Assembly (NCBI RefSeq): GCF_001431505.1
Contig: NZ_LDJP01000037.1
Coordinates: forward strand, 41,608-105,607
Origin: Stenotrophomonas daejeonensis
GTDB lineage: Bacteria; Pseudomonadota; Gammaproteobacteria; Xanthomonadales; Xanthomonadaceae
Length of the DNA: 64,000 bases
Reading direction: 5' to 3'
Position numbers and translations under genes: made by a program. The notes under the pieces were generated by a model that searched no databases, had not been told where the DNA came from, and saw only the letters and a list, made by a program, of their open reading frames with translations. Shown here in pieces: positions 57,464 to 64,000 of this stretch (its first letter is position 1; each line of letters begins with the position of its first letter).

Positions 57464-58195
57464 ATGGACGAAAAACGGGGCACGGGCGTGCAGGAAGACC
57501 ACCTGCGCATCTGGCAGCGTGGGCCGAAATGGCGACGTTGGCTGGTCATCGTGGGGATGTTCCTGGGCGGATGGACGCTGCTGTTCGGTGGCTGGATCGG
57601 CGTCGCGTTGCTGCGGGGGGCAACCGATCGTGATGCCGGGGCGGTTGCCTTCAATATCGTGCTGGTCTTCTTCATGGCGACCTGCATGTTCCTCGCGCTG
57701 CATCGCGCGCTCTATCGCCAGTTCTGGCATCAGGACCGCAAGCGCGCTGCCGACGGCATGCACCCCGTCGATACCGCGTTCCCGTCGAAGGCCGCGTGGG
57801 CACTGCCGCCGCCGGCCGTGCACTGGCCGTGGGGGTTGCGCCTGCGCCATGGCGTCCTGCGGGTCATCGGCATGGCGACGTTGCTGCATGTGTTCCTGCC
57901 CTTCGGGAACCAGGTGGCCATCAGCGGCTTCCTGGCACGGTACAGCGCCGGATGGGCGTCGGCAGGGAGCCTTGCGACCCTGCTGTTCGCCTGGGTGCCG
58001 CTGGTCCTGCTCCTGTTGCTTTCCATGCTGCTGCTGTCACGCCAGATGCGGCGGCGCGACGCCGGGCTGCTCGACGAAGAAGGCAAGCGGTTGCTCCAGG
58101 CCGAGACGAACTGGCTGTTTTCCTTCGCGGCCGCCTTTGCGATGACCGTGTTGTTGTGCCGCGTATTTGGCGCGATGGTGGTCCGCTATCTCTGA
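57464..58195 (+). CDS. Polytopic membrane protein of unknown function
   Basis: A 243-residue protein with about five predicted membrane helices (WLVIVGMFLGGWTLLFGGW; AFNIVLVFFMATCMFLALH; IGMATLLHVFLPFG; ATLLFAWVPLVLLLLLSMLL; FSFAAAFAMTVLL). ATG 57464 is supported by CGAGGAAGG just upstream. No catalytic motif or domain is recognised. It stands alone between guaA and the LysR remnant. Confidence 0.65.
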   Translation: MDEKRGTGVQEDHLRIWQRGPKWRRWLVIVGMFLGGWTLLFGGWIGVALLRGATDRDAGAVAFNIVLVFFMATCMFLALHRALYRQFWHQDRKRAADGMHPVDTAFPSKAAWALPPPAVHWPWGLRLRHGVLRVIGMATLLHVFLPFGNQVAISGFLARYSAGWASAGSLATLLFAWVPLVLLLLLSMLLLSRQMRRRDAGLLDEEGKRLLQAETNWLFSFAAAFAMTVLLCRVFGAMVVRYL

Positions 58196-58261
58196 CGGCC
58201 ATTGCCGCCGTGCGTCGCGCTGTCCCTGGTTGCCGGCAGCAGCGACGGTTGCATTTACCCG

Positions 58262-58558
58262 CTATTGCCGCGCTGTCTGCGGATTGTCCGGGAACACCCG
58301 CTCGCTCAGGAAGTCGACCAGTGCCCGCCGCTTCGGCGAGGGGTGCTTGCTGGCCGGCCAGAGGATGTGGAACACGCCGGTGGCGCCGATGGCGTCTTCC
58401 AGCAACGGCAGCAGGCGTCCGTCGGACAGCGGCTCGCGGATGGCGAAGTCTGGCAGGTAGGCGATGCCCAGCCCGTGCAGTGCGAAGCACAGCCGTCTCG
58501 ATGCCCGCACACGCGTCGCCTGACCCGCGCGGGGTGCGCGCGGAGAGCGTCGCGGCAT
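58262..58558 (-). pseudogene. Remnant of a LysR-family regulator (C-terminal part only)
   Basis: Residues such as LCFALHGLGIAYLPDFAI, GRLLPLLED and SKHPSPKRRALVDFLSERVFP are the C-terminal end of a LysR effector domain. The helix-turn-helix and most of the effector domain are missing. An ATG at 58558 gives 98 residues, but its first 20 or so residues are Arg/Pro-rich and unlike LysR. It lies immediately downstream of an intact, different LysR gene, so it looks like a truncated leftover. Confidence 0.75.
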
Positions 58559-58596
58559 CGTGGTAATCCATGCGGTGCGGGCACCGCCTCGTCGCA

Positions 58597-59490
58597 TCAG
58601 CCGGGCCCGGCTTCCTGGGCGAGTTCGGCGACCAGCTGCAACCAGGCCTGGGCGGCGGCGGACAGGTAACCGCCGCGGCGCCAGGTCAGGGCCATCTTCC
58701 AGTCCAGTTCGGGCGCGTCCAGCGGCACGATGGCCACGTCCGGGCGTGGCCGGGCCACGGCGATCATGCGCGGCAGCAGGGCCACGCCCAGGCCGGCGGC
58801 GACCAGGGCGATGATGAAATCCGGTTGGCCGCTGCGGGTGGCCTCGCGTGGCGTGAAGCCGTGCGCCAGGCAGGCCTGGGCGATGCGGCGGTTGAGCATG
58901 AAGCCCTTTTCGAACAGCACGAACGGCACCTGCGCCAGGTCCTGCAACTGCAGCGACGGCCGCCGTGCCAGCGGGTGCGCCTGCGGCAGCAGCGCGACCA
59001 GCGGCTCGGTGCGCACGGCCTGCCATTCCAGGTCGTCGGCCACGGGCAGCAGGCTGGCGGCCAGCTCGATCTCACCGGCGCGCAGGCTTTCCTCCAGGGC
59101 CTCGCTGCCTCGCTGCTGCACGTGCAGTTCGATCTGCGGGTACTGCTGGCGGAAGCGTGCAAGCACCGGCGCGAACAACACGTCGCTGCCCAGCGAGGCC
59201 AGGCCCAGGTGAAGCGCGCCTCGTTGCAGGCCGCGCAGTTCTTCCAGTTCGCGCAGCATGTCCTCGCGCTCGCCGAGCAGGGCCAGGGCGCGTCGGTAGA
59301 CGATCTGCCCGGCGGGCGTCAGCCGCACGCCGTGGCGGGAGCGCTCCAGCAGGGTTTCACCCAGCTCCTCTTCCAGCTGGCGGATGGCCTTGCTGACCGT
59401 GGGCTGGGTGGCGAACAAGGTCTCGGCCGCGGCGGAGAAACCGTCCCGCCGGACCACTTCGACCAGCATCCGGAGTTGGCGAATATCCAT
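58597..59490 (-). CDS. LysR-family regulator, divergent from lrgA/lrgB (CidR-like)
   Basis: A 297-residue LysR-type regulator. The N-terminal winged HTH (MDIRQLRMLVEVVRRDGFSAAAETLFATQPTVSKAI is its beginning) is followed by a LysR effector domain (HLGLASLGSDVLFAPVLARF...; ALVAAGLGVALLPR). ATG 59490 matches the family; the frame extends upstream without conserved residues. It is divergent from the lrgAB (cidAB-like) pair over an unusually A/T-rich 70-bp gap, the arrangement of CidR, which senses acetate-related metabolites in Staphylococcus. The effector here is unknown. Confidence 0.9.
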   Translation of the reverse strand: MDIRQLRMLVEVVRRDGFSAAAETLFATQPTVSKAIRQLEEELGETLLERSRHGVRLTPAGQIVYRRALALLGEREDMLRELEELRGLQRGALHLGLASLGSDVLFAPVLARFRQQYPQIELHVQQRGSEALEESLRAGEIELAASLLPVADDLEWQAVRTEPLVALLPQAHPLARRPSLQLQDLAQVPFVLFEKGFMLNRRIAQACLAHGFTPREATRSGQPDFIIALVAAGLGVALLPRMIAVARPRPDVAIVPLDAPELDWKMALTWRRGGYLSAAAQAWLQLVAELAQEAGPG

Positions 59491-59492
59491 TC

Positions 59493-59520
59493 TTGATTGG
59501 AATTTATTGGATTCAATCAA
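59493..59520. promoter_or_regulatory. Candidate LysR operator between LysR gene and lrgA
   Basis: TTGATTG (59493-59499) and CAATCAA (59514-59520) are perfect inverted arms with a 14-bp A/T-rich spacer. LysR sites commonly have such dyads. It abuts the LysR start codon, so autorepression is plausible. Confidence 0.55.
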
Positions 59521-59560
59521 TTCATTTTAATTATGCAATGGGCAGGCGTACACAGAAGGC

Positions 59561-59980
59561 ATGGATACCTTCCTTGTTTCCCTGCGCCGTCACCGGGCAG
59601 GCCTGCGGCGTGGCTTCCGGCGCAGCCGCGTGCTGCAGATCCTGGCGCTGGTCGGGGTCTGGTTGCTGGCCGATGCCCTGGTGCGGCAGTGGGGCGTACC
59701 GGTGCCGGGCGGCATCGTCGGCTTGTGCGTGCTGTTGCTCGCCTTCGGCCAGGGCTGGTTGTCACCGCGTACCCTCAACGGTGGCGCGCGCTGGCTGCTG
59801 GCCGAGATGCTGCTGTTCTTCGTACCGGCCGCGATGATCCTGCTCGACAACCGGCAGATGTTCGGCTGGCTGGGCCTGAAGCTGCTGGCAGTGGTGGTCG
59901 GCGGCACGCTGCTGGTGATGGCGGCTACGGCGATGACGGTGGAACTGTTGTTGCGCAGGAGCCAGCGGGATGAACACTGA
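59561..59980 (+). CDS. lrgA: CidA/LrgA-family holin-like protein
   Basis: A 139-residue membrane protein with four helices (LQILALVGVWLLADALV; GGIVGLCVLLLAFGQGWL; EMLLFFVPAAMILL; LLAVVVGGTLLVMAAT) and the family motif VPVPGGIVGL. CidA/LrgA proteins affect murein hydrolase activity, autolysis or metabolite export. It overlaps lrgB by 11 bp, forming the two-gene unit typical of the family. Confidence 0.88.
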   Translation: MDTFLVSLRRHRAGLRRGFRRSRVLQILALVGVWLLADALVRQWGVPVPGGIVGLCVLLLAFGQGWLSPRTLNGGARWLLAEMLLFFVPAAMILLDNRQMFGWLGLKLLAVVVGGTLLVMAATAMTVELLLRRSQRDEH

Positions 59981-60683
59981 CCCTGGGTTTGCGCACTTGG
60001 CGCAGTGGCTGTGGCCGGTGTTCTGGGCCGTGGCGACGATCATGGCCTACCTTGGCGCCAAGCAGCTGTACCTGCGCAGCGGTCGGGCATGGGCATCGCC
60101 GCTGATCGTCGCGCCATTGGCGCTGCTGGCGCTGGCCTCGGTGCTGCACGCCAGTTACCACGACTACCTGCGCGGTACCCATTGGCTGATGGCGATGCTG
60201 GGTCCGGCGACGGTGGCTTTCGCGGTGCCCATTCACGCGCAGCGGGCCTTGATCGCACGGCACTGGAAGGTTCTCGGTGCCGGGGTGCTGGTGGGCAGTG
60301 GCATCGCCATCACCGCCGCATGGTGGATGGCCACCGCCCTGCACCTGTCGCCGGAACTGCGGCTGAGCCTGGCGCCGCGTTCGATCACCACGCCGTTCGC
60401 GATGGACGTGTCCGGCCGCATCGGCGGCATCCCCGAGTTGACCGCTGTGTTCGTGATGATCACCGGCATCTGCGGCTCCCTGTTCGGGCAACTGCTGCTC
60501 AAGGTGCTGCCGGTACGCAGCGCGATGGCGCGTGGTGCGCTGTTCGGCATGGGCGCGCACGGCATGGGCGTGTCCAAGGCGCGCGAGCTGGGGGAGAGCG
60601 AAGGCGCCATCGCCGGGCTGGTGATGGTGATGGCCGGCCTGGTCAACGTCGCTGCGGCACCGCTGCTGGCGCTGCTGTTGTAG
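59970..60683 (+). CDS. lrgB: LrgB/CidB-family membrane protein
   Basis: A 237-residue polytopic protein with LMAMLGPATVAFAVPIH, SITTPFAMDVSGRIGGIPELTAVFV and GALFGMGAHGMGVSKARELGESEGAIAGL, signatures of the LrgB family. It acts with LrgA in control of lysis or in transport of pyruvate/acetate-linked metabolites in relatives. Convergent with an EamA transporter, with a 3-bp gap. Confidence 0.92.
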   Translation: MNTDPGFAHLAQWLWPVFWAVATIMAYLGAKQLYLRSGRAWASPLIVAPLALLALASVLHASYHDYLRGTHWLMAMLGPATVAFAVPIHAQRALIARHWKVLGAGVLVGSGIAITAAWWMATALHLSPELRLSLAPRSITTPFAMDVSGRIGGIPELTAVFVMITGICGSLFGQLLLKVLPVRSAMARGALFGMGAHGMGVSKARELGESEGAIAGLVMVMAGLVNVAAAPLLALLL

Positions 60684-60686
60684 GGC

Positions 60687-61586
60687 TCATTCGGTGGGCT
60701 TGGCGGCGGCGCTGGGCGACTGGGTGGCGGTACGGCGCGCCAGCACCGCCTCGCGGTGGGCGATGTAGGCGTTGGCGGCGAGGATGATGGCCGCGCCCAG
60801 CAGGGTCCAGCGGTCCAGGGTCTCGCCGAACAGCAGCCAGCCACAAAGAGCCACCAGCGGCAGCTGCATGAAGCTGATCGGGGTCAGTGCGGAGACCTCG
60901 CCCAGGCGCAGCGCGCGGGTCCACAGCAGTTGTCCGGCGGTACCGAAGATGCCGGTGGCCACCAGCCACAGCCAGGCGACGCCGGTCGGCCAGGCCCACA
61001 CGAACAGGGCCGGCACCAGTGACAGCGGTACCCAGAACACATAGGTGTAGAACACCACGATGTCGGCGCCATCGACGCGGGTGAGCTGCTTGATCTGGAT
61101 GGCGACCAGCGCGCTGAGCACGGCCGCCAGCACCGCGATCAGGGTGCCCGGCTCGAAGCCGTGGTGGCCCGGTCGCACGATCACCAGCACGCCGATGAAG
61201 CCGACGATCACCGCCGCCCAGCGACGGATGCGGACCGTCTCGCCCAGCCACAGCACGGCGGCGATGGTCACGAACAGGGGCGTGGAATAGGACAGCGATA
61301 CCGCCTGTGACAGCGGCAGGTGGCCGACTGCCCAGAAGCCGCACAGCATCGAGCCCAGGCCGATGGCGCTGCGCAGGAAGTAACGTGGCAACTGCTGGGT
61401 CCGCAATGGCGACCGGCCGGGACGCATCAGCATCGGCAGCAGCGCCAGCAGGCCAAAGGCGTTGCGGAAGAACGCCACTTCCTGGGTCGGCACATGGGCG
61501 GTGGCCAGGCGGATCGTCACCGCCATCAGGCCGAAGGCCATCGTGCTGGCCAGCATCAACAGCGCGGCGCGCAGCGGCGCCGCCAT
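60687..61586 (-). CDS. EamA-type DMT superfamily transporter
   Basis: Inner-membrane transporter of 299 residues with ten helices and two EamA repeats (LMLASTMAFGLMAVTIRLAT; LPLSQAVSLSYSTPLFVTIAA; then GTLIAVLAAVLSALVAIQI and SFMQLPLVALCGWLLFGETLD). Substrate (often metabolites or amino acids) cannot be predicted. ATG 61586 has CAGGAAAAACAG before it. It lies downstream of murB on the same strand. Confidence 0.88.
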   Translation of the reverse strand: MAAPLRAALLMLASTMAFGLMAVTIRLATAHVPTQEVAFFRNAFGLLALLPMLMRPGRSPLRTQQLPRYFLRSAIGLGSMLCGFWAVGHLPLSQAVSLSYSTPLFVTIAAVLWLGETVRIRRWAAVIVGFIGVLVIVRPGHHGFEPGTLIAVLAAVLSALVAIQIKQLTRVDGADIVVFYTYVFWVPLSLVPALFVWAWPTGVAWLWLVATGIFGTAGQLLWTRALRLGEVSALTPISFMQLPLVALCGWLLFGETLDRWTLLGAAIILAANAYIAHREAVLARRTATQSPSAAAKPTE

Positions 61587-61606
61587 CTGTTTTTCCTGCC
61601 GGGTGG

Positions 61607-62650
61607 TCACCAGCGCGCGCCGACCAGTCGCGGCTCCGGTTCCAGCGGCACGCCGAACCTTTCCTGCACCGAGGCGGAGATCCGCCGCGCCAGGTCCAGC
61701 AGGTCGGCACCGCTGGCCTGGCCGTGGTTGACCAGTACCAGCGCGTGGCTGGGCGCGACGCCGGCATCGCTGGGGGCGCGATGACCCTTCCAGCCACAGG
61801 CCTCGATCAGCCAGGCGGCCGAGACCTTGCGCTGGCCCGGATCGTCGGTGGCGAACACCGGCAGGGCAGGGTGCTCCTGCAGCAGTGCCTCGACCTGCGC
61901 AGCCGGCAGTTGCGGGTTCTTGAAGAAGCTGCCGGCATTGCCCAGCACGTCCGGGTCGGGCAGCTTGCGGCGGCGGATGGCGATGACCGCATTGGCGACG
62001 TCGGCGGCCACCGGCAGTTCCACGCCCATCCGCTGCAATTCCTCGCCGATGCCGGCGTAGCCCAGGCGCAGCTCGTGCAGCAGCGGCAGCCGCAGCTGCA
62101 CGGCGGTGATCAGGTAGCGGTCCGGTTCGTGCTTGAACAGGCTGTCGCGGTAGCCGAAACGGCAGGCGTCGCGCTCCAGCCGCACCCAGCCGCGCGCCTG
62201 CGTGTCCCAGGCTTCGACCAGGTGGATGAACTCGCCGACCTGCGCGCCATAGGCACCGATGTTCTGGATCGGCGCGGCGCCGACGGTGCCGGGGATCAGC
62301 GCCAGGTTCTCCAGCCCGGACAGGCCTTCGCCCAGCGACCAGGTCACCAGTTCGTGCCACGACGTACCGGCGCCGGCGCGGACGATGGCGTGGTCGGTGC
62401 GGTGTTCGAGGATGCCGATGTCGCGGTTCTCGAAGCACAGCACGCTGCCTTCCGGGTCGGCGGCGAGCAGCACGTTGCTGCCGCTGCCCAGCACCAGCAG
62501 CGGGCCGTCGCCGGCGGCGGCCAGTGCCTCGGGCAATGCCTCCGGGTCGGCCACGTGCAGCAGGCGCGGTGCATGGGCGGTGACGTGGAAGGTGTTGAGC
62601 GCTTGCAGTGATGCGTTTTCGGCCAGCCACCAAGGCCCGGTGCTGGTCAT
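61607..62650 (-). CDS. murB: UDP-N-acetylmuramate dehydrogenase MurB
   Basis: FAD enzyme reducing UDP-GlcNAc-enolpyruvate to UDP-MurNAc, second committed step of peptidoglycan precursor synthesis. The 347-residue protein is type I: FAD motif [42 protein letters not shown] (Tyr loop), and NAGSFFKNP with the proton-donor Ser; no type II deletions. ATG 62650 is inside the pyrD stop region (4-bp overlap), so the two are coupled. Downstream is the EamA gene. Confidence 0.96.
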   Translation of the reverse strand: MTSTGPWWLAENASLQALNTFHVTAHAPRLLHVADPEALPEALAAAGDGPLLVLGSGSNVLLAADPEGSVLCFENRDIGILEHRTDHAIVRAGAGTSWHELVTWSLGEGLSGLENLALIPGTVGAAPIQNIGAYGAQVGEFIHLVEAWDTQARGWVRLERDACRFGYRDSLFKHEPDRYLITAVQLRLPLLHELRLGYAGIGEELQRMGVELPVAADVANAVIAIRRRKLPDPDVLGNAGSFFKNPQLPAAQVEALLQEHPALPVFATDDPGQRKVSAAWLIEACGWKGHRAPSDAGVAPSHALVLVNHGQASGADLLDLARRISASVQERFGVPLEPEPRLVGARW

Positions 62651-63702
62651 AGCGGGGCGACGGCTCCAGGCGAGGGCGCCTCGCGACGGCGGCGGATGGC
62701 TTCCACGCATTCGCCGACCAGCGCCGGGCCACGGTAGATCAGCCCGCTGTAGCACTGCACCAGCGATGCGCCGGCGGCCATCTTGGCCACCGCGTCGGCG
62801 CCGGACTGGATGCCGCCGACGCCGACCAGCGGGATGCGCTCGGGCAGGCGCGCGCGCAGCCGACGCAGGACGAAGGTGGACTGCGGCATCAGCGGCGCGC
62901 CGGACAGACCGCCGGCCTGCGTCGCGTGCGGGTGGCTCTCCACGCCGTCGCGGTTGATGGTGGTGTTGGTGGCGATCACGCCGTCCACGTCCAGCTCGGC
63001 GAGTACGCGTGCGGCGGCGTCGATGTCGTTTTCATTCAGGTCCGGGGCGATCTTGACCAGCATCGGCACGCGCCGGCCGTGCACGCCGGCCAGCCGCTCC
63101 TGCGCCTCGCGCAGGCCGGCAACCAGCCGCCGCAGCGCCTGTTCCTCCTGCAGTTCGCGCAGGCCGGCGGTGTTGGGCGAGGAGATGTTGACGGTGATGT
63201 AGTCGGCCAGCGGATATACCCGCTCCATGCAGTGCAGGTAGTCGGACAGCGCTTCCTCGTTGGGCGTGTCCTTGTTCTTGCCGATGTTGATGCCCAGCGG
63301 GCCCTTGCGGTGCCGGCTGTGCCCAACGTTCTTCACCAGCGCATCGACGCCGGCGTTGTTGAAGCCCATGCGGTTGATGATGGCCAGGTGCTGCGGCAGC
63401 CGGAACATCCGCGGCTTCGGGTTGCCGGCCTGCGGCCGCGGGGTGATGGTGCCGATCTCGACGAAGCCGAAGCCCAGCGCGAACAGGGCGTCGATGTGCT
63501 CGCCGTTCTTGTCCAGCCCCGCGGCCAGCCCGACCGGGTTGGGGAATTCCAGCCCCAGCAGTTTGGTCGGCAGCGCCTCGACCCTGCCGGCCAGCAGCGG
63601 CGTGGTGCCGGTGCGCCAGGCCAGGTCGAGCGCGCCGAGGCCCAGGCCGTGCGCGCGCTCGGCGTCGAGGGTGAACAGGAAGGGACGGGCGAGTGGGTAC
63701 AT
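62647..63702 (-). CDS. pyrD: Dihydroorotate dehydrogenase (quinone), class 2
   Basis: Membrane-associated flavoenzyme of 351 residues oxidising dihydroorotate to orotate with quinone. It starts [20 protein letters not shown], the class 2 N-terminal membrane helix; [13 protein letters not shown] and [13 protein letters not shown] bind [15 protein letters not shown] contains the catalytic Ser. Class 2 length is normal. It starts 6 bp downstream of the DUF4190 gene and overlaps murB by 4 bp. Confidence 0.97.
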   Translation of the reverse strand: MYPLARPFLFTLDAERAHGLGLGALDLAWRTGTTPLLAGRVEALPTKLLGLEFPNPVGLAAGLDKNGEHIDALFALGFGFVEIGTITPRPQAGNPKPRMFRLPQHLAIINRMGFNNAGVDALVKNVGHSRHRKGPLGINIGKNKDTPNEEALSDYLHCMERVYPLADYITVNISSPNTAGLRELQEEQALRRLVAGLREAQERLAGVHGRRVPMLVKIAPDLNENDIDAAARVLAELDVDGVIATNTTINRDGVESHPHATQAGGLSGAPLMPQSTFVLRRLRARLPERIPLVGVGGIQSGADAVAKMAAGASLVQCYSGLIYRGPALVGECVEAIRRRREAPSPGAVAPL

Positions 63703-63708
63703 GCAGGA

Positions 63709-63996
63709 TCAGGAATTGACTGCGGCCAACCAGGCCAGGCCGCCGAAGAACATGATGAAGGCGATGATGCCGACGATCCACAGGCCGACGTTGATCCAGC
63801 CCAGCACCAGGCCGGTGACGGCCAGGCCGTCGCCGTCGAGCTGGCCGTGACTGCGGCGGATTTCCCCGCGTGCCATGTGGCCGAAGATGATGCCGCCGAG
63901 GCTGCCCAGGAACGGCAGCAGGGTCCAGCCGAGGATGCCGGCGACCAGGGCGATGACGGCGAGGGTGCTGGTCTGGCGGGGGGCGGGGATGCTCAT
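63709..63996 (-). CDS. DUF4190 small membrane protein
   Basis: A 95-residue protein with two long hydrophobic helices (LAVIALVAGILGWTLLPFLGSLGGIIFG and GLWIVGIIAFIMFFGGLAWL) separated by GHMARGEIRRSHGQLDG. This pattern (GxIxGHxARxEI and GxGLAxTGLVLG) is DUF4190. Function unknown. It is the first gene of a DUF4190-pyrD-murB-EamA run on the minus strand. Confidence 0.8.
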   Translation of the reverse strand: MSIPAPRQTSTLAVIALVAGILGWTLLPFLGSLGGIIFGHMARGEIRRSHGQLDGDGLAVTGLVLGWINVGLWIVGIIAFIMFFGGLAWLAAVNS

Positions 63997-64000
63997 GGGT

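Overview
The window is GC-rich chromosomal DNA, densely packed with housekeeping genes. It most likely comes from a gammaproteobacterium of the Xanthomonadaceae, of Stenotrophomonas or a close relative. The evidence is the order pncC-lexA-recA-recX-alaS-csrA-tRNA-Ser, a Xanthomonas-type LexA box (TTAGTAGTAATACTACTAA), a 'transmembrane repetitive protein', genes that look leaderless, and many GTAG-headed palindromic repeats like the SMAG/REP elements of Stenotrophomonas. The genus is inferred, not proven. There is no prophage, transposase, CRISPR array, rRNA operon or secondary-metabolite cluster.

Layout. 1-5.3 kb: end of a HerA-like ATPase, a lytic transglycosylase with LysM, pncC, then the SOS block lexA-recA-recX. 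5.4-9.5 kb: alaS, csrA, tRNA-Ser(GCU) and a GacA/UvrY-like response regulator. 9.6-14.1 kb: divergent rne and rluC. 14.1-19.3 kb: zupT, a TonB-C-domain lipoprotein, phhB, nfuA, the transmembrane repetitive protein and two small c-type cytochromes. 19.5-27.2 kb: an RND efflux operon with one adaptor and two dissimilar permeases. 27.4-31.3 kb: a TraB-family membrane protein, a GNAT acetyltransferase, and aguB/aguA (agmatine to putrescine). 31.4-36.7 kb: a small secreted protein, rpmJ, cmk-rpsA-ihfB-lapA-lapB. 36.7-40.5 kb: an envelope-glycan block (WecA-like transferase, WbpM/FlaA1-like enzyme, galU). 40.6-45.0 kb: fatty-acid oxidation (TetR/PsrA-like regulator, fadB, fadA). 45.2-51.8 kb: ndk-rlmN-pilW-rodZ-yfgM-bamB-der. 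51.9-57.3 kb: rhodanese-MoeB, folD, guaB, guaA. 57.5-64.0 kb: a membrane protein, a LysR remnant, a LysR regulator divergent from lrgA/lrgB, an EamA transporter, murB, pyrD and a DUF4190 protein.

How the genes work together. lexA/recA/recX form an SOS unit with an autoregulatory operator. csrA and the GacA-like regulator are near neighbours and belong to the same known regulatory logic. The PsrA-like repressor has a palindromic operator over its own promoter and is followed by fadB-fadA. aguA and aguB are two consecutive steps of putrescine synthesis. guaB and guaA are the two steps from IMP to GMP. lapA/lapB sit beside glycan genes.

I found no clearly new multi-gene system. The best leads are: a protein with a regular 34-35 residue VRER repeat; an RND pair in which one permease has lost proton-relay residues; a terminator-like hairpin inside the ndk leader; several genes whose -10 box lies 6-8 nt before the start codon; and GTAG repeat pairs placed almost always at gene 3' ends, one of which supplies the C-terminus of an RND permease.
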